Source of the DNA: Mesotaenium endlicherianum | Lineage: Eukaryota; Streptophyta; Zygnematophyceae; Zygnematales; Mesotaeniaceae | DNA: 26,835 bases | Assembly (NCBI GenBank): GCA_009602735.1 | Contig: WELA01007304.1 | Span: 24,221-51,055 of the forward strand | Reading direction: 5' to 3' | In this document: positions 1 to 10,296 of the stretch, one piece after another | How the letters are laid out: every line of letters begins with the position of its first letter | Numbering within the stretch: position 1 is the stretch's first letter | Program-made: the position numbers and the translations under genes | Notes under the pieces: generated by a model | Database searches by the model: none | Seen by the model: the letters and a program-made list of their open reading frames with translations, nothing else | What the model was told of the DNA's origin: nothing

Positions 1-731
1 AACTCGGTTAGTTCTTTCAGTCTGCCCATTAGTCTGAGGGTGGTTTGCTGTGCTGAGCAGCTGTTTGACTCCCATTAACCCCATTAAAGCTCTCCAGAAC
101 TTAGAGGTGAATTTTGAGTCTCTGTCTGAGATGATATTAGAAGGGAGCCCATGTTGGCATACTACATAGTTGTAGAACTGTCTCGCTGTTTCGAGTGCAG
201 TCACTTTGACAGTTGTGGGGATAAAAATGACCATTTTTGTCAGTTTATCCACGACCACCAGTATTGAATCATGCCCATTGGCAGTTCTTGGTAGTGAGAC
301 CACCCAATCCATGGATATAGTTTCCCAGCGTCCAACTGGGATGGGCAGCGGTTGCAAGAGACCTCCGGGTGGTGTGTGCCGAGACTTATTTCTCTGACAC
401 TGGTCACAAGACTTGACATATTTCAAGACCTCCCGGGGTAACCCCTCCCAATGGTAATGCTTTGCCAGTTTGCCAACAGTTTTGGCATGCCCCAAATGCC
501 CACCCAGTAAACTGTCATGTGCTTGACTCAATAAAAGGGACTTATTTCCAAGTTATTAGGAATGACCATCTTCAGCCTGCCTGAAGTGGTTTCAGTCACC
601 TAGACCCCTCCCTTGAGCTTATACCCGAGTGCAGTAGCACGACACACACCAGTATTGGGGCTGGGCTCAAATGTTGGGTCAGAAAGAGAGGCTTTCCTAA
701 GTTGTTCAAGGAAGGACTATTTCACCTTTAG
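1..731 (-). pseudogene. Copy A: decayed integrase (partial, runs off the left edge)
   Basis: On the minus strand this stretch aligns with the integrase half of copy B (12190-12960), in the same order after RNase H. Remnants of the CxxC zinc-finger region, the GGLLQPLP linker and the first catalytic Asp region (around 310) are recognisable in scattered frames. It is broken: the pol frame ends at a TGA (codon 734-732) where B has TCA (Ser), a TAG follows about five codons later, and further frameshifts and stops occur. The catalytic core continues beyond base 1, so the C-terminus, chromodomain and any extra ORF of copy A are not visible. Seen: homology to B and the stops. Inferred: copy A cannot make integrase from this reading. 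Confidence 0.8.
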
Positions 732-2951
732 TCAAGTGAATGAACACAGGACTTTATCTACAGCATGCGGACTAAAGTTCCTTTCTTGCAAGTCAGGTCT
801 TCTAGAGAGTGCATCAGCAGGATTTAACTTCCCTGGTTTGTAGTCGATCTGAACTTGGAACTGCTCCAGCATCTGGCTCCAGCGGTTCTCTCTCCTCGAC
901 AGCTTGGACTTCTTTTGAAAGTGGGTCAGAGCTAGATGATCTGTAATCACCTTAAAAGCTTTACCATGTAAGTATGCTCTCCACTGTTTGAGTACATGAA
1001 TGATAGCTAGCAGCTCTTTATCATGCACTGAGTAATTAATCTCCGCTGGATTAAATTTCATAGACTCATACAACACAAGATGCCACTCTTGCCGTACCTT
1101 ACCATCCTTTGTGGTTATGTCAGCAGGCTGCAACAAAATAGCACCCATGGCAAAGTCAGAGGCATCAGTAACCACCTGCACCGGTCTGCTGGGGTCATAC
1201 ACGGCTAGCAGTGGGGCATANACGGCTAGCAGTGGGGCAGAATAAAGGGCATCTTTAAGGGTCTGGAAGGCAGCCTGCTGCTCCTCCTCCCACACATACC
1301 CGATGTCTTTGTTAGTAAGGTCAGTCTGTTTACTGGCCTTTGTGGAATAATTCTCAATAAAACTCCTATAGTAGTTAGCCAACCCGAGGAAAAATCTAAC
1401 TTCCGAGACAGACTGTGGTACTGGCCAGTCCCTTATGGTCTGGACTTTCTTAGGATCCACACTGATGCCCTCTTTACTGACAACGTGGCCTAAGAATTCA
1501 ATACTTTCCTTAAAGAAATCACACTTTCTCATTTTGGCATATAAGTGATTCGTTCTTAGAGTGTCCAGGACTGTCTTCAAATGTTCAGCGTGCTGAGCTT
1601 CATCTTTAGAGAAAATTAAAATATCATCCAAGAAGACTTGCACAAACTTATCCAAATAAGGTCTGAAAATATCATTCATAGCACCCATGAAGGTAGGAGG
1701 AACATTAGTCAGTCCAAATGGCATCACGTTGAACTCATAGTGTCCATAACGTGTGCGGAAGGCAGTCTTGTGTTCATCCCCCTCAGCAATTCTGATTTGA
1801 TGATAACCACTCTTGAGATCTATCTTACTGAACACCTTAGCACCAGACAGGGTATCAAGCAAGTCCTTGATTTTGGGTAAAGCATACTTGTTCTTTACGG
1901 TAATTCTGTTCAGGGCTCTGTTATCCACACACTTCCGCATACTGCCATCCTTTTTCTTTACAAATAGGATGGGTGCGCCGTACGGTGATTTACTGGGAGA
2001 AATATAACCATTTTCCTCAGGCTCTGCAATGTGTGTTTTCAACTCCTCGCTCTCCACATAACACAAGCCGTAAGTGCGTTGCCAAGGTGGCTGACTCCCA
2101 GGTAATAGATCAATCCTATGATCTACTTCCCTCTTAGGGGGTAGTCTTGGAGGCATATTAAATACATCAGTGTACTGAGCATCAATTTTTGCAGCAGTAG
2201 GGTGCTCCGGAGGGCTTACCTTTTTCTCAACCACTTCTTCAGGTTGAGGAGGTACCTCTCTTAGCAGCAGACAGAACATTCTGTCCTCCTTCTGGTTCCA
2301 GCTTTTGACGAACTCCATTGCATTCAGCAACTTGCATCCTTCTGGAAGCCTCTTCTTTTCCTTCATTTGCCATCCACAGAGGACAAGAGGAAGAGCACTG
2401 GTGGGTGGCAAGTTAGTCTGCCCATCACTGGCTCCTCTCACTTTAACTGTACCTCTGCTCCAACACACTTCAGCTCGATGTCTATTAAGCCAGGACCTGC
2501 CTAGCACGAGATCATAAAAGCCAGTGTTGAGTACCTCAAATGTAAGCATTTCAGTTAGAATTGCAATGCCAGAACCTAAGTGGACCTCAATAGGCGTGGT
2601 TATAACTTCTCCCGGGATACTTGAGGCATCTCCAATGAATATTTTTCTATTCCCTTGGGTGACAGTAGGCAGCATTAGCCGCTTAACTAAGTCCTTGTGG
2701 ATAAAAGTATGTGACGCCCCTCCGTCAACAAATGCCCTCACCTTCCTACCTGCAATCATGCAATGCAGTAGGATAGGGGGGACTGTCTTTTCCTGACTTT
2801 CGCATTGTTCTCCTGACTTAGCAAAGAAATGTTGGACATCAGGTGGAACAAGAGCATCCAGAGTGTGCACTCTCTGGACGTCTATATTACTGATGGTCTC
2901 CTTTATCTGTTTGTCAGGCATGCATAGTGAATCCAGTTCAGCAGGACCCAT
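732..2951 (-). CDS. pol: Copy A: pol polyprotein, protease - reverse transcriptase - RNase H
   Basis: Ty3/gypsy-type pol, 739 residues from the first Met; the frame is open upstream into the end of gag, so translation probably enters by -1 frameshifting rather than at this Met. In order: retropepsin-like protease with [12 protein letters not shown] near residue 75-90 (active site D-G-G where D-S/T-G is usual); a linker of about 100 residues that copy B has lost; reverse transcriptase with [30 protein letters not shown] and the catalytic VFLDDILIF; then RNase H with [15 protein letters not shown], a KELLAI Glu, ITDH and NPADALSRR, that is all four acidic residues. The product would copy element RNA into cDNA. 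The frame contains one N (1221) inside a 21-nt duplication that happens to keep the frame. It ends at a TGA where integrase should continue. Confidence 0.93.
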   Translation of the reverse strand: MGPAELDSLCMPDKQIKETISNIDVQRVHTLDALVPPDVQHFFAKSGEQCESQEKTVPPILLHCMIAGRKVRAFVDGGASHTFIHKDLVKRLMLPTVTQGNRKIFIGDASSIPGEVITTPIEVHLGSGIAILTEMLTFEVLNTGFYDLVLGRSWLNRHRAEVCWSRGTVKVRGASDGQTNLPPTSALPLVLCGWQMKEKKRLPEGCKLLNAMEFVKSWNQKEDRMFCLLLREVPPQPEEVVEKKVSPPEHPTAAKIDAQYTDVFNMPPRLPPKREVDHRIDLLPGSQPPWQRTYGLCYVESEELKTHIAEPEENGYISPSKSPYGAPILFVKKKDGSMRKCVDNRALNRITVKNKYALPKIKDLLDTLSGAKVFSKIDLKSGYHQIRIAEGDEHKTAFRTRYGHYEFNVMPFGLTNVPPTFMGAMNDIFRPYLDKFVQVFLDDILIFSKDEAQHAEHLKTVLDTLRTNHLYAKMRKCDFFKESIEFLGHVVSKEGISVDPKKVQTIRDWPVPQSVSEVRFFLGLANYYRSFIENYSTKASKQTDLTNKDIGYVWEEEQQAAFQTLKDALYSAPLLAXYAPLLAVYDPSRPVQVVTDASDFAMGAILLQPADITTKDGKVRQEWHLVLYESMKFNPAEINYSVHDKELLAIIHVLKQWRAYLHGKAFKVITDHLALTHFQKKSKLSRRENRWSQMLEQFQVQIDYKPGKLNPADALSRRPDLQERNFSPHAVDKVLCSFT
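1201..1239. other. Single N flanked by an 18-nt direct duplication (assembly join)
   Basis: The 18-mer ACGGCTAGCAGTGGGGCA occurs at 1201-1218 and again at 1222-1239, separated by TA and one N (1221). Copy B has only one unit at the equivalent place (about 11760-11785). The extra 21 nt keep the pol frame but add seven codons in RNase H that no relative has. This fits two overlapping contig ends joined with a single N rather than a biological duplication. Confidence 0.8.
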
Positions 2952-3002
2952 AATACCTGCTACGAGGGCAGCTAGTGACGACTCACTATCTCTAGCATCC
3001 TC

Positions 3003-3044
3003 ACAGTCAGTAGACTGGATTACTGACTGTTGCTGTCTTTTAAA
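3003..3044 (-). promoter_or_regulatory. Copy A: gag-pol -1 ribosomal frameshift signal
   Basis: On the minus strand the heptamer T-TTA-AAA (3044-3038) lies in gag phase, followed by a 7-nt spacer and an 8-bp perfect inverted repeat, ACAGTCAG (3030-3023) and CTGACTGT (3010-3003), around a 12-nt loop that holds the gag stop. The pol frame is -1 to gag and open through this site. Same arrangement as in copy B. Confidence 0.8.
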
Positions 3045-4498
3045 GGCTGGTCTTTTCTCTCGACCTTAGGCAGGTGCTTGACCGGACACTGTTCTCTGTA
3101 GTGGCCTTTCTGCTGACAATGGTAGCAAGTAGATTTTGCTGAGGCTGGTCTCGGCTTAGTCCTACCACCACCCCTTCCATAGCCACCTCGAGAGGGACCA
3201 CCTCTACCTCTAGACTGAATAGCATTGTACTCATACTCATATTCATCACCCTGATTATCCTCAGCCTGGTCTCCTTCAACTGCATTGTAGGAACCGTGGG
3301 GCTTTTTGACAATCTTAGACACCAAAGCGTTACTCTGGCGCTTGTGATTGAACTGCTGCTGATCCCAGGCGTCAGCATCCTGGATCAAGTCAGCCAGTTT
3401 CTCATACTTTTTCTCAGCAAAATGACCAGAGACCTCGGATTTCAAGCCATACCTGAAGTATGCTATCCTATACCGTTCTGGCAAATCAGGCTGCTTCATC
3501 ATGTTCTCTTGGAACTTTTGAGCAAACTCAGCAACTGAAGTGGTCTGCTTCAGTGTCAGGGAGATCATCGCATAGATAGCTTTCTCCTGCTGGTTGATGA
3601 CATCAAACTTCTCATGCAACTTCTCGACAAACTCTACCCACGTAGGGTCACCGAGTTGCCGAGCCTTACGCTCTTCCTTCCAGTAAAGCCACCAGTCTGC
3701 GGCACTGCCTTTCAGTAGCGCACCGGTGTGCCTGACCTTCTCGTAATCTTGCAGTTCTGGGTAGTTCTCCAGCCACTGCTCAACATCCGCGAGAAACTTG
3801 ATCAGGTAATATTTTCTGTTTCCCTCAGGATCATATTCCTGGGGAGGTTTCGGCTTGGGCTTACTAGGCCCTCGGCCACCACCACTAGTGGTGTGAGACC
3901 CCAGTTGGTCTCTGTCCCGCAGTAGGGACATTATGATTCTTTTGTCCTCCTGCTGGGACTGATACATGGTCGCCATTTGCGACTGCATTTGAACGAACAA
4001 TGCTCCCAAGTCTACACTCTGGGGTGGTAGTCTAGCAAATGCAGCAGCAGCATTGGCAGCTACTCGCTGAGTAGTGTCCTCAACAGTCCCTCTCGCTCCT
4101 GCAGCAGCAATTCCTGCCGCATTTAGCCGGTCACGTATTTGACCTAGGGGTACGTTGAGTTGTACAGCAGGAGGTGGGTTCAGAACATTGGCCCTTGATG
4201 CCATGAGTTCCTCGACAGTGCGCTCGTCAGCTGGCTGTCTTTCCCTCCTTTCTCTATCTTCAGCGACCTTTGCTACTTCTTCAGCTTCTAGCCTGGCTCT
4301 CTCCTCCTCTGCTTGCTGAGCTGCGACTGCGGCAATAGCAGCTACTTCCTCTGCAGCCTCCCTAGCTGCAGTATTTGCTACTGCTTCCGAATAGGTACGG
4401 TTTCCCGCTACATGGCTTCCCGCCTGGTTTTTGACATTCTCGTTATCCTGGTTCTCCATGTTTTGGGAGTTGCTAGTTTGAGACCTTGTCCTTACCAT
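3020..4498 (-). CDS. gag: Copy A: gag structural protein
   Basis: 492-residue Gag of a Ty3/gypsy chromovirus; it would form the virus-like particle and package element RNA. The N-terminal third is Ala/Glu-rich and probably coiled-coil; a retrotransposon Gag (capsid) domain covers roughly residues 225-370, with [21 protein letters not shown] and [15 protein letters not shown] helices; a Gly/Arg-rich stretch ([16 protein letters not shown]) precedes one CCHC zinc knuckle, [14 protein letters not shown], at residues 458-471. The start is the ATG 17 nt past the primer site. The frame is intact. Residues after about 165 are almost identical to copy B's Gag, while the first 165 differ at about 17 positions. 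Confidence 0.93.
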   Translation of the reverse strand: MVRTRSQTSNSQNMENQDNENVKNQAGSHVAGNRTYSEAVANTAAREAAEEVAAIAAVAAQQAEEERARLEAEEVAKVAEDRERRERQPADERTVEELMASRANVLNPPPAVQLNVPLGQIRDRLNAAGIAAAGARGTVEDTTQRVAANAAAAFARLPPQSVDLGALFVQMQSQMATMYQSQQEDKRIIMSLLRDRDQLGSHTTSGGGRGPSKPKPKPPQEYDPEGNRKYYLIKFLADVEQWLENYPELQDYEKVRHTGALLKGSAADWWLYWKEERKARQLGDPTWVEFVEKLHEKFDVINQQEKAIYAMISLTLKQTTSVAEFAQKFQENMMKQPDLPERYRIAYFRYGLKSEVSGHFAEKKYEKLADLIQDADAWDQQQFNHKRQSNALVSKIVKKPHGSYNAVEGDQAEDNQGDEYEYEYNAIQSRGRGGPSRGGYGRGGGRTKPRPASAKSTCYHCQQKGHYREQCPVKHLPKVERKDQPLKDSNSQ

Positions 4499-4515
4499 AC
4501 AAAGAAGACTGTGAT

Positions 4516-4531
4516 AACTGCTCCGATACCA
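4516..4531 (-). other. Copy A: primer-binding site
   Basis: Reading the minus strand, TGGTATCGGAGCAGTT starts one base inside the 5' LTR. The first 12 bases match the usual plant initiator-tRNA-Met primer site (TGGTATCAGAGC) except for A to G at position 8. It would prime minus-strand cDNA synthesis. Confidence 0.75.
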
Positions 4532-4532
4532 C

Positions 4533-5252
4533 TGAAAAGAATCGACTTACCAATTAGGCGATTAACAATTAATAAAGATCTTTATATCAGCAAGTAATCT
4601 TTATGGTATTTTCTGGTTAACTGGTCTAACGGCAAAGGACAACACACTAGCAGTGAATAATACTCGTAAGTCAAATGTGAGTAAACTAGCATCGATAATG
4701 CAAATCAGTAAACTCATACATAAGCAAGGTTAGAAGACAGTGCATATCAATGGCTTCTCGCCTTGGATTCAGATGGCTCTCAGTAAGCTGTACAAGAGAG
4801 TTGGCCTCGTATCCGAATGCCGAACTCGAGAGCAATGCCTAGCATATGTACATGGAATGAGTTTACTATTCAACGGTCAGTGCGATGGCACCGCCTACCC
4901 GGGAGTTAACCACGTTGGTAGGACCTCGGTTAACCAAATCCACCGCCATCTCCCATCATCCCGAATAGCCATCCATCATAGGGATGTCATCTGGCCATTC
5001 ATCTAGCATATCGTGCTTAGGTGTATGTCAAGGCAGTTCGCTGCTACCGAATACGGAAGTCAGCTGGCCACAAAGAATGGGTCAGCAAGCTGACTTATAT
5101 GGACTTCAGCCTGCTGCTTCTGGCTGAGTCATTAAACTGATAATAATGTAAAGTCCAGCAGACTGACTATTAACTAAAGTTCAGCAGGTTGAACTTAATT
5201 AACTATTATATTTAAGTGAATATCATATCCACTAATATACTGATTCATTACA
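4533..5252 (-). repeat. Copy A: 5' LTR
   Basis: 720-bp long terminal repeat in minus orientation, beginning TGTAATGAATCAG at 5252 and ending TCTTTTCA at 4533; ends are near-inverted repeats. It is homologous along its length to the two LTRs of copy B and the LTR of copy C. Outside it (5253 on) the sequence is copy C's extra ORF, so 5253-5257 (TTTTG) should be one target-site duplicate; the other is left of the window. Confidence 0.88.
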
Positions 5253-5931
5253 TTTTGTCAAATGGGCAAGCAAGCAGGGAGAAAAGGACCTATATGCGGT
5301 CCGGACTCAACAGCCTCCACCAGCATCCAAAAGGGGAAGGTCAGTGGGGAATTTTTTTTCTCGGGAAGAGCTAGAGCAACTGACAGAGGAAACCCCAGCG
5401 GTTTCAGAGAAACCAGGCGAAGGAGAGGAGGAGGAGTCAGAGGAAGAAGAGGAAGGCGAGGGGGAGAACACTAGCCCCGCTGTGGTCCTGACACCTGCCA
5501 CATCCCCTGTAAAAGAGAAGATTGGGATGGCCTAGCAACAGCTCGCTGAAGAGGAGGACATCACTAGGCTGGGAACTGCCAGAGGACAGAGCCCACCTGC
5601 AGGCACGAAGACCCTGTCAGACAAAGCAGACAGGAGAGCTGATAGAGAGATAGCCAGAAGCCTGCCAGCGTCTCCCTCGCAAAGAGGGCATGTGCCCTTG
5701 ACTCATGTCACGCAACATTCTTCTGGGATGCCTGTATATGTACCTGTCAGTTTGAGGGCTGCCCAGGAGAAGGCTGCCTCCCTTCAGTTTCAGACTGTGC
5801 AGGAGGAAACAGCTCAGTTACTGCGTTCTCTGCGAGGCCCCTACACGGATCCCCCGAGCTTCAAGAGACCCCAAGACAGGAGGAGGTCTGGCTTCCCTGA
5901 GTATAGGGCCTTAGGGACATCTCCCTCCTAA
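5253..5931 (+). pseudogene. Copy C: C-terminal part of the extra post-pol ORF, cut by copy A
   Basis: Homologous to 15060-15762 in copy B. In one frame it reads KWASKQGEKDLYAV, a Pro/Gln linker, SREELEQLTEETP, a strongly acidic Glu stretch, NTSPAVVLTPATSPV, and a conserved tail with GMPVYVPVSLRAAQEK, ending at TAA 5929-5931. One in-frame TAG interrupts it near 5533. Its 5' part was separated by insertion of copy A at 5252/5253 and lies left of the window. The frame here is continuous where copy B has an N-containing insertion, which shows the true C-terminal frame. Function unknown; no membrane segment, no recognised domain. Confidence 0.72.
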
Positions 5932-6017
5932 TGGCTGTAGGCTGGGGACGGAAGGGACAGCACGCTGTTACTAAGTGTTAGTATTGTCGCGGCGACAACA
6001 TAATAAGTTGGAGGGAT
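5932..6017 (+). other. Copy C: 3' untranslated region with hairpin and polypurine tract
   Basis: After the ORF stop comes a hairpin TTGTCG-CGG-CGACAA (5984-5998), then AAGTTGGAGGGAT (6005-6017) directly against the LTR, the expected place for the plus-strand priming polypurine tract. Copy B has the same layout, with the stem and loop bases changed but pairing kept. Confidence 0.72.
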
Positions 6018-6733
6018 TGTAATGAATCAGTATATTGGTTGATATAATATTGATTTAAATATTATAGTTAAATAAGTTCAGCCTGCTGAACTTTAGTTAA
6101 TATTTAGTCTGCTGGACTTTATTAAATAATCAATTTAATAACTCAGCGGGTAGCAGCAGGTTGAAGTCAACTTCGGTCAGCTTGCTGACACATTTTTTGA
6201 CAGCCTGCTGACTTCCGTAGTCGGTAGCAGCAAACTGCCTAGACACACATTCAAGTGTGGTGTGCTAGATGAATGGCCAGATGACATCCTTAGGATGGAT
6301 GGCGATTCGGGATGATGGGAGATGGCGGTGAATTTGGTTAACCGAGGTCCTACCAACGTGGTTAACTCCCGGGTAGGCGGTGCCATCGCACTGGCCGTTG
6401 AACAGTAAACTCATTCCATGTACATATGCTAGGTATTGCTCTCAAGTTGGGCATTCGGAAACGAGGCCAACTCTCTTGTACAGCTTACTGAGAATGATCT
6501 GAATCCAAGGCAAGAAGCCATTGATATGCACTGTCTCCTAGCCTTGCTTATGTGTGAGTCTGATTGCATTATTGATGCTAGTTTACTTCCATTTGACTTC
6601 GGAGTATTGTCCACTGCAAGTGTGTTGTCTTTTGCTGTTTAATCAATTAACAGAAAATACCATAAAGACTACTTGCTGATATGAAGATCCTCATTAATCA
6701 TAAATCGCCTTTTTAGTAAGTCGATTCATTTCA
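6018..6733 (+). repeat. Copy C: 3' LTR
   Basis: 716-bp LTR, TGTAATGAATCAG to GATTCATTTCA. It is the most diverged of the four LTRs of this family in the window, suggesting that C inserted before A and B. The next bases (6734 on, CATTG) belong to element D's RNase H, so C is itself inserted in D. Confidence 0.88.
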
Positions 6734-7025
6734 CATTGCCTACGAGTCAAGGAAGCTAAATCCGGCCGCGCAAAATTATACAACCACGGAGCGAAAGGCA
6801 TTGGCGATTGTACATGCCTTGAAGGTTTGGCGCTGCTACGTTGAAGGACGCAAGGTGCTGGTCACTACGGACCACGAAGCGTTGATGCACCTCCAGACGC
6901 AGCCGTATCTCCCAAGGAGACAAGCAAGATCGAACGGATACTTGCAATAATACAACATCACGATTCAGTACCAGCCCGGCAAGACAAACCCGACTGACCC
7001 CCTCTCAAGACTGCAATTAAACTCA
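6734..7025 (+). pseudogene. Element D: RNase H domain (fragment)
   Basis: Starts abruptly at the end of copy C's LTR. It reads YESRKLNPAAQNYTTTERKALAIVHAL, then VTTDHEALMHL and YQPGKTNPTDPLSRL, which are the Glu, TDH and final Asp blocks of a Ty3/gypsy RNase H. The first catalytic Asp block (TDAS) and all of RT, protease and gag must lie on the other side of copy C, outside the window. One in-frame TAA occurs near 6948. D belongs to a different chromovirus lineage from A/B/C, as shown by diverged protein and unrelated LTR. Confidence 0.85.
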
Positions 7026-8062
7026 GTGATGACATTGCTGAAGACAGATCTGGAAGCTCAATTTTCAGCCGCCTATAAAAGAGACCCTTACTACAAGAAC
7101 GGAGAAGCAGCGTTGGACCCATACAAGAAGCAAGAAGGCAATTATTGGGTGAGGCAAGACACGGGCCAGAGATGTGTTCCTCATGACCCAGACCTCCGGC
7201 TCTTGCTTCTACGAGAAGCACACGACAACCCTCTTGGAGGACACTTCGGAATCCTAAGGACCACGGGCGATCTAGTCAGGATTTATTGTTGGCCAGGCAT
7301 GTCTAAGCAAGTCAAGGAGTTCCGCAGGAGCTGTGACACATGCCAAAGAATCAAGCCATCATCGCAAAAGGCGGGAGGACTCCTCCAACCACTACCAATC
7401 CGCGAAAAACAATAGACGGACATCTCAATGGACCTTATCGTGGACTTGCCCGTGACACCTCGAGGCCATAATGCAATACTCACGGTGGTGGACAGTCTTA
7501 CCAAGATGGCTCATTTTATTCCCACGACAACTAAGGCTACATCACCACAACTTGCAAGACTCATATTTGACAACATTTTCCGACTCCATGGACTACCATC
7601 AAGAATTGTGTCGGATAGAGATCCAAGATTCACAAGCCAGTTCTGGACAAAATCTATTCGAGAACTTGGGTACATCGCTGAATATGTCCACTGCCTACCA
7701 CCCGCAATCAGATGGGCAAATTGAGCGCATGAATCGTACCCTACAGACCTCTCTAAAGGCCTACGTGTCTACTTTGGAGCAAGATTAGGACATGTACTTG
7801 ACTCCCTTGGAGTTCGCCTACAACAACACGACGCAGGCCTCTACCCAAGAGTCCCCATTCTTCCTCAACTATAGCTTCCATCCATCCACGCCGCTGAGCT
7901 TCACGGCTGGCCATGATGAAGTACCCGTAGCAACAGATTTTATGGAGACATTAGAAGCGGCCCTTACAGCAGCGAAGAAAGCTCTACAACAGGCGCAAGA
8001 TGCTCAAGCAAGAGTTGCAAACAGGTCCAGAAGAGAAATTGCGTACAGAGTGGGTGACAACG
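7026..8062 (+). pseudogene. Element D: integrase, N-terminal and catalytic part, split by copy B
   Basis: Continues the D pol. It has the HHCC zinc finger (AHDNPLGGHFG ... CDTCQR), then the DDE core: Asp in SMDLIVDLP (about 7430), Asp in IVSDRDPRF (about 7610) and Glu in DGQIERMNR (about 7725). A TAG stands at the KQ*TD position near 7413, a one-base shift occurs near 7665 (frame of ELGY to frame of LGTS) and another TAG follows EQD near 7786. The frame ends at GDNV, where copy B is inserted, and resumes at 16567. Mobile-element integrase that would paste cDNA into chromosomes; this copy is dead. Confidence 0.9.
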
Positions 8063-8783
8063 TGTGTAATGAATCAGTATACTGGTTGATATAATATTCA
8101 TTAAAATAATATAGTTAAATAAGTTCAGCCTGCTGAACTCTAGTTAACAATCAGTCTGTTGGACTTTATACTTAATATCAGTTTAATGACTTGGCGGGAA
8201 GTAGCAGGCTGAGGTCACCTTAAGTCAGCTTGCTGACACATTCTTTGACAGCCAGCTGACTTCCGTACTCGGTAGCAGCGAACTGCCTCCACATGCATCT
8301 AAGTGTGGTGTGCTAGATGAATGGCAAGGTGACATCCCTATGATGGATGGCAATTCGGGATGATGGGAGATGGCGGTGGATTTGGTTAACCGAGGTCCTA
8401 CCAACATGGTTAACTCCCGGGTAGGCGGTGCCATCGCACTGACCGTTGAACAATAAACTCATTCCATGTACATATGCTAGGCATTGCTCTCGAGTTCGGC
8501 ATTCGGATACGAGGCCAACTCTCTTGTGCAGCTTACTGAGAGAGATCTGAATCCAAGGCGAGAAGCCATTGATACGCACTGTCTTCAAACCTTGCTTATG
8601 TATGAGTTTACTGATCTGCATCATAGATGCTAGTTTACTCGCATTTGACTTACGAGTATTATTCACTGCTAGTGTATTGTCCTTTGCCGAAAACCAGTTA
8701 ACGGAAATACCATAAAGATTACTTGCTGATATAAAGATCTTTATTAATTGTTAATTGCCTATTTGATAAGTCGATTCATTTCA
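8063..8783 (+). repeat. Copy B: 5' LTR
   Basis: 721 bp, TGTAATGAATCAG to GATTCATTTCA; termini are inverted repeats with one mismatch over 11 bp. The first 200 bp, presumably U3, hold several palindromes with a CAGC-N2-GCTG core: 8122-8139, 8224-8237 and 8249-8258. A possible TATA-like TATAAAG is at 8730-8736 but lies only about 50 bp from the LTR end, so I do not assign the transcription start. Confidence 0.9.
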
Positions 8784-8784
8784 A

Positions 8785-8800
8785 TGGTATCGGAGCAGTT
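8785..8800 (+). other. Copy B: primer-binding site
   Basis: TGGTATCGGAGCAGTT, one base after the LTR, identical to copy A's. It resembles the initiator tRNA-Met complement with one change (A to G at position 8) and no match after base 12. Confidence 0.78.
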
Positions 8801-8817
8801 ATCACAGTCTTCTTTGT

Positions 8818-10296
8818 ATGGTAAGGACAAGGTCTCAAACTAGCAACTCCCGAGACATGGAGAACCAGGATAACGAGAATGTCAAAAACCAGGCGGAAAG
8901 CCATGTAGCGGGAATTCGTACCTATTCGGAAGCAGTAGCAGATACTGCAGCTAGGGAGGCTGCAGAGGAGGCAGCTGCTATTGCCTCAGTCGCAGCTCAG
9001 CAAGCTGAGGAGGAGATAGCCAGACTAGAAGCTGAACAAGTAGCAAAGGCCGCTGAAGATATACAAAGGAGGGAAGGACAGCCAGCTGACGAGCGCACTG
9101 TTGAAGAACTTATGGCATCAAGGGCCAATGTTCTGAACCCACCTCCTGCCGTACAACTCAATGTACCCCTAGGTCAAATACGTGACCGGCTGAATGCGGC
9201 AGGAATTGCTGCTGCAGGAGCAAGAGGGATTGTTGAGGACACTACTCAGCGAGTAGATGCCAATGCTGCTGCTGCATTTGCTAATCTACCACCCCAAAAT
9301 GTAGACTTGGGAGCATTGTTCGTTCAGATGCAGTCGCAAATGGCGACCATGTATCAGTCCCAGCAGGAGGACAAAAGAATCATAATGTCCCTACTCCGGG
9401 ACAGAGACCAACTGGGGTCTCACACCACTAGTGGTGGTGGCCGAGGGCCTAGTAAGCCCAAGCCGAAACCTCCCCAGGACTATGATCCTGAGGGAAACAG
9501 AAAATATTACCTGATCAAGTTTCTCGCGGATGTTGAGCAGTGGCTGGAGAACTACCCAGAACTGCAAGATTACGAGAAGGTCAGGCACACCGGTGCGCTA
9601 CTGAAAGGCAGTGCCGCAGACTGGTGGCTTTACTGGAAGGAAGAGCGTAAGGCTCGGCAACTCGGTGACCCTACGTGGGTAGAGTTTGTCGAGAAGTTGC
9701 ATGAGAAGTTTGATGTCATCAACCAGCAGGAGAAAGCTATCTATGCGATGATCTCCCTGACACTGAAGCAGACCACTTCAGTTGCTGAGTTTGCTCAAAA
9801 GTTCCAAGAGAACATGATGAAGCAGCCTGATTTGCCAGAACGGTATAGGATAGCATACTTCAGGTATGGCTTGAAATCCGAGGTCTCTGGTCATTTTGCT
9901 GAGAAAAAGTATGAGAAACTGGCTGACTTGATCCAGGATGCTGACGCCTGGGATCAGCAGCAGTTCAATCACAAGCGCCAGAGTAACGCTTTGGTGTCTA
10001 AGATTGTCAAAAAGCCCCACGGTTCCTACAATGCAGTTGAAGGAGACCAGGCTGAGGATAATCAGGGTGATGAATATGAGTATGAGTACAATGCTATTCA
10101 GTCTAGAGGTAGAGGTGGTCCCTCTCGAGGTGGCTATGGAAGGGGTGGTGGTAGGACTAAGCCGAGACCAGCCTCAGCAAAATCTACTTGCTACCATTGT
10201 CAGCAGAAAGGCCACTACAGAGAACAGTGTCCGGTCAAGCACCTGCCTAAGGTCGAGAGAAAAGACCAGCCTTTAAAAGACAGCAACAGTCAGTAA
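8818..10296 (+). CDS. gag: Copy B: gag structural protein
   Basis: 492-residue intact Gag. Ala/Glu-rich N-terminus (about residues 30-90), retrotransposon Gag domain at about 225-370, Gly/Arg-rich RNA-binding patch, and CCHC zinc knuckle [14 protein letters not shown] at 458-471 near the C-terminus. The ATG lies 18 nt after the primer site and gives [11 protein letters not shown], the same start as copy A. It ends at TAA 10294-10296 inside the loop of the frameshift hairpin. From residue about 165 on it differs from copy A by one amino acid (Asp for Glu), much less than the N-terminal third. Expected role: capsid assembly and RNA packaging in the cytoplasm. Confidence 0.93.
   Translation: MVRTRSQTSNSRDMENQDNENVKNQAESHVAGIRTYSEAVADTAAREAAEEAAAIASVAAQQAEEEIARLEAEQVAKAAEDIQRREGQPADERTVEELMASRANVLNPPPAVQLNVPLGQIRDRLNAAGIAAAGARGIVEDTTQRVDANAAAAFANLPPQNVDLGALFVQMQSQMATMYQSQQEDKRIIMSLLRDRDQLGSHTTSGGGRGPSKPKPKPPQDYDPEGNRKYYLIKFLADVEQWLENYPELQDYEKVRHTGALLKGSAADWWLYWKEERKARQLGDPTWVEFVEKLHEKFDVINQQEKAIYAMISLTLKQTTSVAEFAQKFQENMMKQPDLPERYRIAYFRYGLKSEVSGHFAEKKYEKLADLIQDADAWDQQQFNHKRQSNALVSKIVKKPHGSYNAVEGDQAEDNQGDEYEYEYNAIQSRGRGGPSRGGYGRGGGRTKPRPASAKSTCYHCQQKGHYREQCPVKHLPKVERKDQPLKDSNSQ

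Noticed and set aside
3296..3538. Plus-strand frame antisense to gag in copy A, with an identical antisense frame in copy B (10020-9778)
   Set aside because: Its conservation follows from the near-identical gag sequence on the other strand; no sign of independent coding.
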